Source of the DNA: Enoplosus armatus
Taxonomy: Eukaryota; Chordata; Actinopteri; Centrarchiformes; Enoplosidae
Length of the DNA: 64,000 nt
Assembly: GCF_043641665.1 (NCBI RefSeq)
Contig: NC_092189.1
Coordinates: forward strand, 16,212,833-16,276,832
Direction of reading: 5' to 3'
The notes below the pieces were generated by a model, which saw nothing but the letters and a program-made list of their open reading frames with translations, was not told the origin of the DNA and made no database searches. A program made the position numbers and the translations under genes. Each line of letters starts with the position of its first letter. The first letter of the stretch is position 1. This document shows positions 12,181 to 24,689 of the stretch, in pieces.

Positions 12181-12775
12181 CATTAGTGGTAATTCTGCGT
12201 ATTTACACATGTCACAGTAATGACACTGTTAAAGCAAGTGACGGCTGTGGATTTGCAGTGCTACAGGCTAGTGATCAGCTGGTGTGTGTTGTGAGGATGT
12301 GCTCCTTTTCTTCCTCTCAATAGTATTTTATTAACCTAAAGAACACCTTGCCATTGGGGAGGATGATATAAGAGCGAAAGAGCAAACATCGTGTTTAATG
12401 GTGAAAGGCTGTAACAAAACTGTAAGCATCCATAATTACTACCACAGGGCTCTGTAGGTGATGTCTGTCAGCAGCTGAAAAACAAAACCCTACCAGCTCA
12501 TAAGACTGAGAGCGGCTTTCCTGCACCACAATAATATACAAGTTAGAGAGAAATAGTTTAATTTAGTCTGTTGGCAACTGGTTTAGCCAGTTTTCTTGCC
12601 CTCAGGTAAGCTGTTTCAGAGCCTACGGGGACAAGATCATGTCAAGTACCTTGTCACCAGACCCTTAAATTTGGATGATATGACTTTGCTCGTGGCTATG
12701 CCTCATGTTCATCAACATAATGTTTAATTCTAAATCTACCTGAAATCTTGTGCAAAGACATTAGAATGGGAGTAA

Positions 12776-12795
12776 ATATATATATATATATATAT
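12776..12795. repeat. (AT)10 microsatellite
   Basis: A pure AT run followed by a T-run. Confidence 0.87.
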
Positions 12796-12949
12796 TTTTT
12801 GTCTAGTCATATCAGAGACACATTTTAACAACAGGCAGGAAGATAACTTTAGGACCACAATAGCACACGTTTTAAATGTTATCATCATTGTGAAGGCGTT
12901 TTCCTCCTTTAGGCTAAAGTTAATGTGACACAATGGTTCCTCCAGGTCA

Positions 12950-13185
12950 CATTCTGGTCAGTTGTAAACCTGAAGGCAAGAGGTCATGGCCTGTCTCTGA
13001 CAGAGCAATAGTTCAGCTCTGTCTCCGCAAGGAATGACTGGCCAAGGTACAGCTGTCCTGATAAGGCGAGGCTGTCTCCGTCGCCTAGGAGACCAAGGTC
13101 GGGGGCGATAGGCGGCCCATGGGCCCAGACTCCTCACTGATAGACTGTCTCATCTTTTCCTCCGAGACACTGAATGTGACCTGAA
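12950..13185. promoter_or_regulatory. GC-richer enhancer-like block
   Basis: A GC-richer island in AT-rich surroundings. It includes GGTCGGGGGCGATAGGCGG, CAGCTG near 13050 and a small inverted repeat GTCTCC/GGAGAC (13074-13093). No exon frame was found. It is possibly regulatory. Confidence 0.27.
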
Positions 13186-16141
13186 GTGGCGTACAACGTG
13201 ACTTACGTTAACTTAGCATAGTTCCTTGTTTAGAATCCAATACCCAAGAGAGTCTTAACACATCTTTAGCTAGGTGAAGAATAACCTTATTTGGATATGT
13301 AGTGAAACTCCTTTGTCTAGTAAAGGCTTAAATACTCCCCATCAGGAAGTAACCTTCACAATTGGGTGGCACTGCACTGGGTTCACTTGTGCTCCTCATC
13401 TCTATTCTCCTCGGCCGACATCTGAATCTCCTGAAACCTTCTTCAGTAACGAATAACCAGCTCCCAGATTTCCATCACAACCATAATTTAAAAAATAACT
13501 CAGATTTTAAGCAGCAGGTTGATTAAACCATTTTGCATATGACATTTGATAGCCAATTATCAAAACCTCATACGTGACAACTTAGTTATTGTTCAATTTA
13601 TCATCACTGAGTTTAATAAAATGCAGACCGTTTCAGTGTTCAGGTGTAAGGTCCTCCCCAGTGTAAACAGTTAGGATGTAGCTTCACTTATTATTAATGG
13701 TCAGTTGGCAGGAACTCTTTAAAGAATTTTTTATTTAATTTAAAGAATTCTTCATGATAGAAAATATTGATCATAATGTGACGTATTACCTCTTCTCCAG
13801 ACATGTTTGTTGGATGAGTTAACCCTTTGTAATGAAAATGTGACCTTTATATTTCTCTCCAGCACAAGCAGCTGTAAGCTTTGGATCCCATGGATGTTGA
13901 TGCGATTCCTTGGTTGCCGATAGAGGTCGATAAAATTCATAAATTAGGCAAATCCCCTTTAACTTGGCCTTCCACTTGACGTGGCTAAATCAGTGCTGGT
14001 CCATGGGCTCTGCTGGCTGGATATCATTAGTTTATTACTCTTACAGTCAACATGAATTAAATAATAGAATTCTGAAATAACTAAAACATTATACACTGGA
14101 TTCTGGAGAAAGACTGGAGAGATGAGGAGAGGGAGTCTGTGTTTGTGGACAGCATGTGTGTGTCCACTTGTGTCAAAGTGAATATTCGATTTGCCCCCCC
14201 TTTAATTTAGAATGCCTAATCAATATTTCGCAACGCTAGAGATACCAAGACATCTAAAGTAAATCCCTTGTGGCTTCAGGGACCTCAGTGAAGTATGTTG
14301 CCCACAAACACCTCCTGCTCTGCCGGCGTGAAAAAAACGTGCACACTTCCAGACCGTCCCACAAGTGGAAACAGTTGGGTACTGCCAGATCCTTGTCACA
14401 AGGGCCAAGTCTAGATGTGTGTGTTATGTTGATGGCATTAACATTTTCTTAATAAACACCTTGAGGAGCTTGTGACAGCAGAAGGCATCCTACTTGACAT
14501 GCTCTCTCCCCAGGCTCGTAGAAACAGCTGTTGGAATCACCCAGACGTGGGTTGTGAAGCCCTGCTGGCATGTCTAGCCTACGCAAATGCACCCGGCTGC
14601 GAATACACACTTTATTACATGCAAAGTCTCCTGGGGGTGCATAATACCTTTAAACATGTGTGATCGCTAAACAGAGGAATTGTAGATTCATTTTTTTAAT
14701 CTCCAGCTTTGGGCTAAAAACACAAGAGCATGCGTCTCAGTTGGATGGGATACAGAGTAATTTATCAAACCTTTACAAAATGTCACACACTGTATGTGAA
14801 TGACGTGTTTGGTATGTAAAAACAACTGAAACATAAAGTGCCACCATCAAAAGATTTCCGAAATAATTTCTGTATTTTGCCAATATTTATTAATGAAATG
14901 ATTTTGTTGCACAAGAGGGAAAGTGCCTTAATCACCTCAACCTCCTTTGTTACGGCAGTCGTAGCCATTTAATTGTTTTAGTGGAGACCAACCTTGACGG
15001 GCTACTCTGCTTGTCGAGTAAATTGAGGAAGCTATATGCTAGGGGTGGTCTGACTGCAATGACTGGATGAATGGGTTGACATGGAGTGCAAGGAAGAAGC
15101 TCAGCACATGAATATGAATTGGGCCTCTGTTTGTGTTCACTAGGCTGGAATTAGTGCTTTTCATTACTGATGGCTTATAGCCTGACTGTTTGGCTGCCGG
15201 CTGGGGTCACAATAAAATGATGTGCTTGCCAAAGGCAGAGAGGCTGGGTCACAAGGGACTAAATGGCCCAGTTATGAAGAGCAGAGCTTATCTCCCTCTC
15301 TGAATCAACCCCTACCTCCAGCTAAACAAAACATGGGGAACATATCTCTAAGAAAACTGGCCACAAGATCACTGTCTGTTTTCCCCTTTATCATATTACT
15401 TAAAAATGTATTCTATGCTATATATTTCAGACGAGGCTGTTTTTACTCGCACTGATATGAGCACAAACTAGTCTATAAATTGTTTCATGATTGTATAGCA
15501 AAATGATGAAACGCTATAGTGTGACAGTTGCTTAATTTGCTCAGTTCCCTGGACTTCAAAGCAGGGACGGCAGAGTTAACTCTTCTTCTAGCAAAAAGGC
15601 TTTAGTTTTGGATTTCATGCAAAAGAAAAACAGACTTGTACATCTAAAGATCATGTCCTTTATTGATTAGACCCCCCACTGGGATCACTGAGTATGATAT
15701 AAAGCCATCACCATATGCCTGTGTTTAAAGTCCCCTCTTAGAACATAAGCTTGAAATGGGCTTGGATTATGCTTACTGTGGGGAATCGTCACCACTGCTC
15801 TCTGCTGCCTTTAATCATACAATGAATAACAGTGAATTATATCATTTTTTTAGGGTGAAGAGTTGAAATAAATTGTGCTGGTATTAAAAGATTTCCTTGA
15901 TGTGGCAGATTTTAAGCTCTCTGTTCCCATTATATTCATCTCCTTTTGGTTCTACTAACATTTTGTTTTGTTCTGAAATTAACAATATTTGGTAACATGA
16001 CTTGTTTCATTTTTGCCTTTTTTAAAAAACATGATTATCAGTCCACTGAACATTAGTAGTGCTGCAGTCCTTCTTTTGGGATTTGTTCTTGTGTCTGGTC
16101 TCAAGACTGCTCTTTGATGGCTTTATTTTGTTTAACCTAAC
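13186..16141. other. Long unique stretch, nothing recognised
   Basis: Nearly 3 kb of AT-rich DNA without a recognised gene, RNA or interspersed repeat. Frames are 63 codons or less, apart from 77 codons at 15222-15455, which has no motif. The parts 14480-14660 and 15170-15360 are more balanced in composition and could be conserved non-coding DNA. TTTATTGATTAGACCCCCC near 15660 superficially resembles a LINE tail. Confidence 0.4.
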
Positions 16142-16167
16142 CAAATATGGTTGTTTAACCATATTTG
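16142..16167. repeat. Small perfect hairpin
   Basis: The arms CAAATATGGTT and AACCATATTTG (11 bp each) are separated by GTTT. It lies next to TTTAACCTAACC-like words that also occur in repeat family C. Confidence 0.55.
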
Positions 16168-16860
16168 CTAACAACAATGCTATGAAACACATAAAGGGGT
16201 GAACAAAACCTTACAGTATAATAGTCTGATACTCAACAACACTACAACTACAGAAAAACTGCAAACAAAAGTGACCAGGGTTGAATCAACACCTCTCTGA
16301 TCTCTTACTGTTTTTCTTCACCAACAACAAGGCACACAATATTGACTTGGATAATAAATATCCAAGCTCTATGTTAAGGTCTCTGGCCACAGGTAGAATT
16401 TGATCTTGGTGTTTGTGGCTTCTTTGCTCAGACTGGAAAGGGCTGGTTGTTGTTTGAATGCTGTTGACTGTTTAGTTAGTTAGTTGGAAGAATTACAGTG
16501 ATTTTTCTGCTGCTTTGTTTTGGTGTTTCTGTTGCAAATATATCATTTTTGTAATACTTTTGCTGTCCTGAAACACATTAATTAGAGGAAGACTTACAAC
16601 TTCTGGGACATTCTTTCTCTTTACTGCACTGACACCTCACTTGATTGGCTAATTTGTACTTTGTACAAAAATAAAAGTTGGTTTTATGTTGTTTCCTGCA
16701 GTTTAGCCACAAGTTTTGGTCTTATCATCGAGTTTTCTGTCATCCATCCAACAAGTCCTCCAAAATATGTGTTGTTTGATCTGATGTCTCTATCGGCAGG
16801 TTGACATCATTACAAACCTCCATTGCAAAAATAATAACATTTCGTGATCTAACACAGCTA
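16168..16860. other. Unique AT-rich stretch
   Basis: Nothing was recognised. A (TTAG)4-like patch lies near 16470. Confidence 0.4.
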
Positions 16861-16861
16861 T

Positions 16862-17290
16862 GTACGGTTTGCTTAAGGTTAGGCAGAAAAACACCTGGTT
16901 TAGGGTTGAGGAAAGATAATGTTTTGGGTTAAAATATTTCATTGGTTAAGGTTGGAGAACAATCGTGGTCATGGTTAAAAAAACAAAAACAATGTTGACT
17001 GCCAGTAGGAAACAGGAGGCGAACAGCAGTCTTGTTTTGTTGACCCGTCCAACTACATCGACCTCCTTTGTCTATGGACTTTGTTGCTCTATAAAAACGT
17101 CATATTATTTCCTCCTTTCCTCCTTACGGACAGTAATTCCTATTGATGTTGGAGGGCTTTGCCAATTGAATGTAAACACACGTCCTTATCGGGCATTCGC
17201 TGAGGCGACTGACGTTGCCATTTTTTTCTTGGGTGGACAGTCTGCATCTATCTTATCTATCTTATACTGTCCAGCACCAGTGGATTAGTA
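16862..17290 (+). repeat. Repeat family C, copy 1
   Basis: Landmarks are TTAAGGTTAGGCAGAAAAAC, CCTGGTTTAGGGTTGAGG, GTTTTGGGTTAAAATATTTC and, further on, CTTTGTCTATGGAC. They match a common percomorph repeat as I remember it. A plus-strand frame of 107 codons (16965-17288) overlaps it and is explained by the repeat. Minus-strand relatives occur at 22660-22730 and 58190-58500, where AAACCAGGTAGTTTTTGTG is the reverse complement of this copy's centre with few changes. Confidence 0.6.
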
Positions 17291-17934
17291 CTCCTCACTC
17301 TATCATGCTAATATAGCTGCCACAGCTTGCTGGTGCAAGGCATCACTGCACAAAGATGACTGGTTGAGGACAACTGTATGCAGCAAAGGAAAAATAAAGA
17401 TTCTTTAAACAAATGATGACAAATAGATTCAAACACAGTATTAGTTACTTTTAATGATGAAAATGATATTTATTCTTACATTTAGTGTTTTTGTTGAAAG
17501 ACAATGTAAAAAGCCAAGATTAAGTGGCTCCTCCTTGCATTTCATTCAGATTGTAGATTTCCAATTCAATTGTTAACATATGTACTCTATACACTGTATT
17601 TCATAATAATAACAATAGACTACCATATACAGTACTTTTACTTGCAGTAGATTATTAGCTTTAATAACTATCAAAACACAAGTTCCTTGGATATATTGTG
17701 AGACAACATGCTATCGAATGCAAACTGAGAGAAATGCCCTAAGCTTTTGAGGAGCTTCGCATATTTTCTGTCTTTTCCCCGAAGATTTATTAGACATGGT
17801 TTAACTAACAGGAGGCTCAGGGAACTCCTCCTTGCTGAATTATAGAAATCATTTCCCATTAACCATTTTAATAGAGAGAAGAAATTCAAGGACACCCTCA
17901 ATGTTAAGATTATCACTTCAAAGACAAGCTGTTG
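17291..17934. other. Unique AT-rich stretch
   Basis: Nothing recognisable. A minus-strand frame of 81 codons has no motif. Confidence 0.4.
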
Positions 17935-18340
17935 ACACTCTGGAAACTGCTAACGATGTAATGAATGAATCATGAGCAGCGCTTTTGGTCAGAGGGCTGT
18001 TCCTCCTCCCAGCAGTGTGGTCTGGCCCTCATCTGTGTCGTGTTTGTGACACCCCGCAGTAAGAGTCCTTACCTGACTTTCACTCTGTGTCGCACTGACA
18101 GGTGGGGAAAGGAGTGAGGGGAGAGAAGTTGTTTTTGAGGCGGCGAGGTACAAAGGGACTTTTGTCGGTCACCTCTGTTTCTTGATCATCTGCTGTCATG
18201 CCAGGATAACAAGACTATTAAGTGAGGACAAGCGGCATGTTAATCTGTGTCTTCAGTGCTGCTGATCAGCGAGGATCATTAGGTCCCTCGTTAGCTTTAA
18301 GTAATTCTGCAGAGCACGTCTTGGTCAGTAGACTGCACGT
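17935..18340. promoter_or_regulatory. Enhancer-like block (possible CNE)
   Basis: Balanced composition with no repeats. Words include AATGAATGAATCATGAGC, CTGATCAGCGAGGATCATTA and CGTTAGCTTTAAG. No coding frame was recognised. Regulatory function is inferred from texture only. Confidence 0.27.
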
Positions 18341-20150
18341 ATCTTGGTAACTGGGGTATAAGCATGTCACAGATAACTTACCAGTCGTAAAACATAAGAA
18401 ACTGTCATCAACCTAATCATTTCATTAATAACACCACTGACCTCCGATGAATGATGCCTGTAGCGTGAATAAGAGCAATGTGAAGATAATCTTGACATCG
18501 ATTCCTGTGAAAATGCGAGTTTGTCGAGCAAGCGGTTTGACCACTGACGCAGAAAAAACATCCATTTGGTAATTTTATTTCACTTTAAAACATGGATTAT
18601 TTGGATATTAGAAGCTAAACATTTGTTGGTAAATCTTTTCCTTAAACCCTGAAATGGAAACAAAATAAAGAGAGCCTCTGCCTGCTACGACTTTATCTCC
18701 ATCGGACGACAGGACAAGAAGAGCTGTTGCACAAATTTATCTGGCTGCATCAATTGTGTCAGATTTTTTTTTTGTCTTGTTTATCCTGCCAGGTGAAGGC
18801 TGAGGGGATTCTGTCTGCAGAGCAGTAGGTGGTACTTGATGGATTTACTGTAGCTCTCCTATTGAAAACAATGAATGTCAGGTTTTCTGTCTAACAACAT
18901 GAATGCAACATAACCCATTCCCATGGTATTTCTTCTATATGTGGGATAGAAATAATTTAGGGGTTGTAGTAATGACCACATCAATTAAATCACAACCAGA
19001 GGAGGTTTTCCAACCAACGTTTGACTACTACACCAACTACACTAAGTCTGAGGGGTTGCTGGATGATGGAATAGGAAAGAAAAATCTACTACGCAAAGTT
19101 ATATTTTTCCCCAGATTTTCTCTAATCTTTGACTTTTTTCATGTGAAATACTGTTTTACCTCTTCAGGTCTGTTTAGAGGGGAAAATCACTCTTTGGTGG
19201 AACTGCTCGCAACACTAGGATTTTATGGATACTGCTACTCTTTATCAGTATTGATACTTAACGGCACACTTATCAATACTCCTGATTAAGTTTGGTGGAG
19301 CAGCAAGAAAGTACTTTACTCAGCATATGTTGTCCAGTTAGGCTGCTAGCGTTACCCCTGTTTCACACATCGACTGTTACACGAAGCGATTAAAATTCAA
19401 GTTTTAGACAAAGGTAGCAGTTGTGTCACAGAAAAACAACATCAATTCACCTGCAGTTTTGCCTCCTAGGCCGGGACAAAGGCAAGTCCAAACATATTCA
19501 AGTATGAGACAAGATGGAGAGTATAAAACCATGACTGGTTTCAAAGTCTACACCCCAATTTATTCTTTTTAATTGACATAAAAACAAATCAAAACCTCAT
19601 TCATGGAGCCCTGCACAGCTTGCGGTGCTTTTTTAAAACCACTCTATAGTGTTTGCTCATATGTTTGTGATTTCTATTCCTTATAGAAATATATGAAATT
19701 GCAAACAGGGAAGGAAGAAATAAACGCTAAATTGCCAAAGATTGGGAAAAAACCCTTGTTTTTTTGTGTCTCACAGCTCCAAAAATGCCTTGTGAATAGC
19801 TCAACGCCCCGTTGAAATGGAATTACTCTGAAGACAGGGGCTCTGCGTGAATTTGACCTAAGCGGCAGCATTTAATGAGAACAAAACTCTAGGTGATCAA
19901 TATGGTCTATCAATTCAAACTTTCAATGGAGTCTGCTCACCAGGCTCCCGTTCCATAAATCAACACATGGATTCAAAGGACTGGTTTTAAACAAGAACCA
20001 ACATAGTCAGAAACTTGTGGTTGGATTCAGTCTGTTAGCCTCTGTAACAGTTCTGCACTAAAGGGACATTTGTAAACAGTTTGATTGTAAAATCTGTGGA
20101 AAACATTATTTACGTAAAAGAAATAATTGGTTTCAAATGATCTGTAAATG
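18341..20150. other. Unique stretch with one 128-codon frame
   Basis: The plus-strand frame 18903-19289 (128 codons) is the only long one. It has a hydrophobic stretch near its C-terminus, but I cannot tie it to a family and no good promoter or splice context is visible. Its 3' end includes TATCAGTATTGATACTTAACG, reminiscent of repeat-type DNA. The rest is unrecognised. Confidence 0.3.
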
Positions 20151-20159
20151 ACCCTCACT

Positions 20160-20700
20160 CTAAATTAACGTGTCGGCATTAAAAGTCCATCAGAAAGTGT
20201 AGGAGAGCGCAGCGAACATGCAGCTCTGAGAGCCGTCAATCAAGGCTGTCAGAGACGGCGAGGACGTGGTTGGAAGGAGAGGGCCGCTGTGTTGTGACTG
20301 CATCTCAGAGTCTAAGGTCAACACTGAACTCCCAGCCCCCCCCCTCCACCCCCATTTTCCATGAGAGCTCCACACGCAAGCCGGCGGGCCAACGATGTCC
20401 CCACTGACCGCTGTGATCTGCGGCCAAGTGGCGTCTCCCTCTGCCCGATCAGACCCAGCACCTCTTGTTCGCTGGCCAACTGGCCTTCTTCCCTGCAAGC
20501 CGGGGCCAGGGCTCCTCCTGGTTCCGTATGTTCTGTGCTTTTTTTAGGCCTGTGATGGATGCCAGCCGTCCCTGGGCGCTCTCCGAAGCTGCACCAGAGA
20601 GGGGGATTAAACAGATTTCTCTTTTCTTTTTTTTTTCAGAAAAGGGGATGGATGAGTGTAATCACCTATAATCTCAAATTCTAGGCCTCTTGATAATGAA
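20160..20700. promoter_or_regulatory. GC-rich enhancer-like block
   Basis: One of the most GC-rich stretches of the window, with C-runs (20337-20345), CGGCGGGCCAACGATG and GATCTGCGGCCAAG. Overlapping frames of 64-102 codons lie on both strands, as expected for GC-rich DNA with few stop codons. No protein family was recognised. Confidence 0.28.
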
Positions 20701-21208
20701 CCAGGGGCTGTTTCGGCCATTTGGATCAGCTCCCTCCAGTCCACCTACTTAAACCATGAAAAGGACCTGTCATAACAGCCTGAAACTTGTGGAGAGGAAG
20801 TGGAGTTGAGGTAGACGGGCACAGTTTTTCTAAGCTCTATTTTCTGCTCATGAGGGGCGCACCGTCAAACCACGGCTCACTCCGAAGACTGAACGCTGCT
20901 GACCAAAGTCACTTCGGCCAACGAGCACTTGGCTATTGATCCTGGCTAAAATGGAAACCCTTAGGAAGTTAAGCTCTCATCCTACATGTAATGGGGAGGA
21001 TAAAACGGCAGACTAGGACATGCACTCTCTCTAATCTTATGAAAACTAAGAAGTGGAGCAGCATTTTAATTTACTGGGCTAAGAAAGAAATGGGGAAGCG
21101 TGTATCTCATGCTCCTTGAAACACAGGAAACAGCCACAAAAATGTGCCTTTAGAATATATATAAAATAGAATATTATATAAAATAGAGTATTCTGAATGA
21201 ACTTCAGA
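20701..21208. other. Unique stretch
   Basis: The first half is balanced in composition and continues the GC-richer block. The end contains the direct pair ATAAAATAGA (21170-21190) just before the tetranucleotide array. Confidence 0.4.

Positions 21209-21246
<38 letters not shown>
21209..21246. repeat. (CTAT)9 microsatellite
   Basis: A pure tetranucleotide array. A short GATA-phase array (TATAGATAGATAGATG, 21456-21471) lies about 220 bp downstream in inverted orientation. Confidence 0.93.
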
Positions 21247-21247
<1 letters not shown>

Positions 21248-21891
21248 ACTTTGAAGACTTTAGATTTTAAGCATTTTATTATAAAATCTCATGAGTAAAA
21301 TGTTGTTATAGTACAGTATGAAAGAATATACTGTCTGTCTCAGCCAATAGGAGAAAAAAGGACTTGTTATGTGCTCCAAAACCAAAGGCAAAGGGATTAA
21401 TGTGTGATTGGCTCTCTCAGTATAATAATATACTGAGATAGAAGTGGATGTGGCTATATAGATAGATAGATGATTGACGTACTGTAGCTGTGTACTGTAG
21501 AGGTGACATTGCATTTTAAAGATGACTTACCTTTCTCATAATACATTGCAAGTGGTAGAAAGACAAATATAGTAGGAGTGTTCATTTGAGTTAAAGACTC
21601 CCATACTGTGATATCGATACTGCCAGACAGCCAGTGCACTGGGGGTGTGCTCGAAAATAAAACTCATGAAAGAAAGAATAGCAGAGAGAAGAGGTGTGAA
21701 AATTAAATGTCATTTCTTGACAGGGATGTCTGAGAATTAGGCTGGCAGTGAAGTGTGACAAAGTTGTTTGGTGACAAGGCAGGAGAAGACAACTGTCAAC
21801 ACTTCTTTCCTTCCAACAAGTGCTGGCACCCAAGAAGTGGGTGCAAAGCTAAGAGATGTAGCAGAGCAGGAGACAGCAAGAGAGAGGTGAG

Positions 21892-21922
21892 GTGTGTGTG
21901 TGTGTGTGCGTGTGTGTGTGTG
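21892..21922. repeat. (TG)n microsatellite
   Basis: A TG run with one GCG interruption, followed by GGGGG. Confidence 0.9.
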
Positions 21923-22088
21923 GGGGAATGATTACAGATGTTAGTGCTGTGTGTGTCTTTGTAAAGTACATATATGATATGTCGAATGTTCTGTGTCAAG
22001 TTTGCATTGTCTGCACACGTTTCCTCCCACAGTTTAAAGACATGTGAGTCAGGTAGACTGGAGAAACTAACTGAATGACGTGAAGACA

Positions 22089-22091
<3 letters not shown>

Positions 22092-22133
<42 letters not shown>
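22092..22133. repeat. (GT)n microsatellite
   Basis: About 20 pure GT units, ending in TGCG. Confidence 0.93.
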
Positions 22134-22135
<2 letters not shown>

Positions 22136-22275
22136 TTATTGAAAGAGTTTAATTAAAATTAGATTGACAGTTAATTCGACAGAGTAATGGCTGCAGTGTG
22201 TTACATTTGTGAACACAACAGAATTATTTGTGATGAATGACACGTTTTTCGATCTTTCTTTCGATCTTTGAAATT

Positions 22276-22370
22276 CTTAAAGGAATAGTTTGACATTTTG
22301 AGAAATTTGCTTATTCTCTTTATTCGCCACAAGTTAGATGAGAAGATTAATAGCAGCACCATTTTAACAC
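22276..22370 (+). repeat. Repeat family A, copy 2
   Basis: CTTAAAGGAATAGTTTGACA is followed by TTTTGAGAAATTTGCTTATT and GTTAGATGAGAAGATTAATA. The start aligns with 4134-4160. The continuation matches the longer form of the percomorph repeat that I remember, which the first copy has lost. Confidence 0.68.
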
Positions 22371-22394
22371 GCTTTTATATAGCTGACTCTTTTA

Positions 22395-22449
22395 TGCTGT
22401 CTATGGAAAGCACTTTATGCTCCTAGCTTGAAAAGTGTTATACAAATAA

Positions 22450-22491
<42 letters not shown>
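22395..22491 (+). mobile_element. Retroposon 3' tail with (ATT)n array
   Basis: AAAGCACTTTATGCTCC, then GAAAAGTGTTATACAAATAA and an ATT array of about 13 units (22453-22491). Fish LINE/SINE tails often end in 'AAAGCGCTATATAAATAAA' followed by an ATT microsatellite. It directly abuts repeat A copy 2, suggesting nested insertion. Confidence 0.6.
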
Positions 22492-22492
<1 letters not shown>

Positions 22493-22659
22493 AGATAAGC
22501 AGAAGTGGGGTGATGTTGTTACTCTGCCACAACAATGTATTAAAAGTGAGGTGGTCGAAGTAGATGCTTGGGCGGATAAAATCTTTGACTTTGAGACTGA
22601 AGACGGGGGTTTGCGGGCTATCTAAATTTGACCAACAGTCAATGTTTGTTTCTTTTAGC

Positions 22660-22730
22660 CACCTCTCTTAACCAAGCAGTTTTAATTGTCTAAACTTAAC
22701 CATCCCTCAACCATAGCGACAGAAATTCAG
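22660..22730 (-). repeat. Repeat family C, short relative
   Basis: CTTAACCAAGCAGTTTTAAT is followed by TGTCTAAACTTAACCATCCC. This resembles the reverse complement of the core of 16862-16985. It is short and diverged. Confidence 0.4.
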
Positions 22731-24005
22731 AGTGCACATTTTGAGCTTCAATGGATCTTGCAAAAGATGACAGTGACAAAGAGGATTACCAGGGCATTAT
22801 GAAACTGAGTCCCTCTCTTCCTTGCTTTCTTTTGTTATATTCAATTTAGTGATCAGGGCCTTCTCACAACTTATTTTCCTTGCTTTTGAAAAGCCATTGG
22901 CAAGTTGAAGGGTCTGCTTTTGGAAAGACCTCATCATTTTTATGACCTTGGGTCCTGGGAGTAAATGTGTACCAGCACGCTCCCAAGCTTTCAAAGACAT
23001 GCTAATGTGGACTTCAGTCCAAAAGCTAGATGTCAGTCTGTGCCATCTATCCACATCTGATGCATCTCATGATCATAACCCGAGTCCCTCTTTGATCAAA
23101 GTCCCCAGTAAGCAGCTAGTTTCCCCATAATGGCCTCATTCGATTACAACGTGTAAAGTACTCCATTAGTTTCTCTGTTCATGAATCATTAAGTGCTGGT
23201 TATGATCAGCCAGCTCCATGATGAACTGCAGATTGAGGAAATGGAAACTGCAGGAGCTGCCTGAGGTCACAGGTGGATACAATATTCTTAAAGGCTAAAT
23301 GAACAGTCGCATATTAAGGTAGCCTTTGAGGTCAGGCAGTGTGTGGAGTATGCAGAATCAAGGGCCGTTCGACCGTACAAAGAAATTTCATATCAAAACA
23401 AAGTAATTTAAGGCAGCTTATTTCATTTTGGATGCAGGAAATCCCTTGAGATAAAGATGAACACGGAAAAACAAATTAACTTTGTCAAACTGCTCTCTCT
23501 CCTCAGGTGTCATGCCTTCACTCCTTTTTCTATGCTTTTGCGGGAGAAAGCGAAGCACAGTTTCAAACCTTTATTTATTCAACACAAATTACTTCAACAA
23601 AACAAACAAGACAAAGACAGTCAAAAAGATATTTATTGACACCCATATTTGTGTCCTCATTTGTGTCCTTCTCTTTACTAGTCATATTTCTTTTTATGCA
23701 GTTTTTTTGTGAAGCGTAATGAATGAACTGTGTGCAAATGCCACATGAATAAGGTCTGACGTGACTTCTGTGCTACTGTAAGAGGGGATAAGCTTTGGTG
23801 CCACGTTGGCTGGAGATGTATCCATTTGTTTGCTCTGCGAGGGAGGGGTAAAAAGAATCAAGAAATGGAGAGGGCCGTATAAACAAAGTGGTTGGGATGA
23901 TAAAGTTAGACTGATAGACTTAGGTGACAGAAAGGAGTGCTAAGGGGAGACAGAAAAAAAGATCCATGGGAAGGTGAAGATGTTACAAAGAGGGTGAAAG
24001 ACGGT
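22731..24005. other. Unique stretch
   Basis: No gene or repeat was recognised. Frames are 85 codons or less. The part 23140-23300 is balanced in composition and may be conserved. The rest is AT-rich. Confidence 0.4.
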
Positions 24006-24009
24006 GACA

Positions 24010-24450
24010 AGAAGAGTGAGTCACGGAGGAATAGACAGTGACTGTTCTCCATAAGCCATGCGCAGTGCTTCGGAGAGTGAAATTGATGAGTTCATCTTCG
24101 TCTCATTATTGTCATGATGGATCAGATTGCTGACTTCCCTCAAAGGCGGCTTAATGACTCGTTGACACAAATCTGAATGACTGGCTTCACCGGTGGCGTC
24201 CATTAGTGTGCCACACAAAGCTCTCAGATGTGCTTAAACAAAATTGATAATTACCAAGAGCTTTCATCATTGTAATGAATGGCATCAATAAAGGGACAAT
24301 TCATATTGCATTTAATGCATTCAATCCTGCCACTGAGGATGCCCGGGCTGTTTTCGAAGTCCAGAGATGATTTTTAACTCCCATTTATCATTCCTTTGTT
24401 TTGATGCAGCAATGAATTATAATAATCCCCAATGACAAATACTGCAGAAT
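24010..24450. promoter_or_regulatory. Enhancer-like block (strong CNE candidate)
   Basis: About 440 bp free of repeats, dense in ATTA/TAAT and SOX-like words (TGATAATTACC, TCATTGTAATGAATGG, AATGAATTATAATAAT). CpG-bearing words such as GGCGGCTTAATGACTCG sit between them. It has typical developmental-enhancer texture; no alignment was made. Confidence 0.33.
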
Positions 24451-24636
24451 AAACTCACAATAGAAATGTAGGTAAGGCTTTAACAAAATGAACTGACTGT
24501 ATCATTGGCTCTGTGTCTTTGATTGAGCTATTCTCACAGCCAGACCTCATGCAATACAGGCTATAATAACAAGGTGGCAATATTACCATAATTACAGCTC
24601 TTCCTTCTTGTCCTGCTCATTCCTTCTCTTCCTCTA

Positions 24637-24649
24637 CCCCCCCCCCCCC
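24637..24649. repeat. 13-C homopolymer in a pyrimidine tract
   Basis: A C-run inside a C/T-only tract (about 24613-24660), which precedes the next enhancer-like block. Confidence 0.85.
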
Positions 24650-24689
24650 TCCCCTCTCTCTGGTTTGTGTTGTTTCTTGCCGTTGTTAA

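Noticed and set aside
15655..15710. TTTATTGATTAGACCCCCC resembling a LINE tail
   Set aside because: The GGGATCA/CCCC symmetry and the flanking words typical of the tail are missing.
16965..17288. 107-codon plus-strand frame
   Set aside because: Lies in repeat family C.
18903..19289. 128-codon plus-strand frame with hydrophobic C-terminus
   Set aside because: Briefly resembled a multi-pass membrane protein end, but no residue pattern of a known family held up, and the 3' part looks like repeat DNA.
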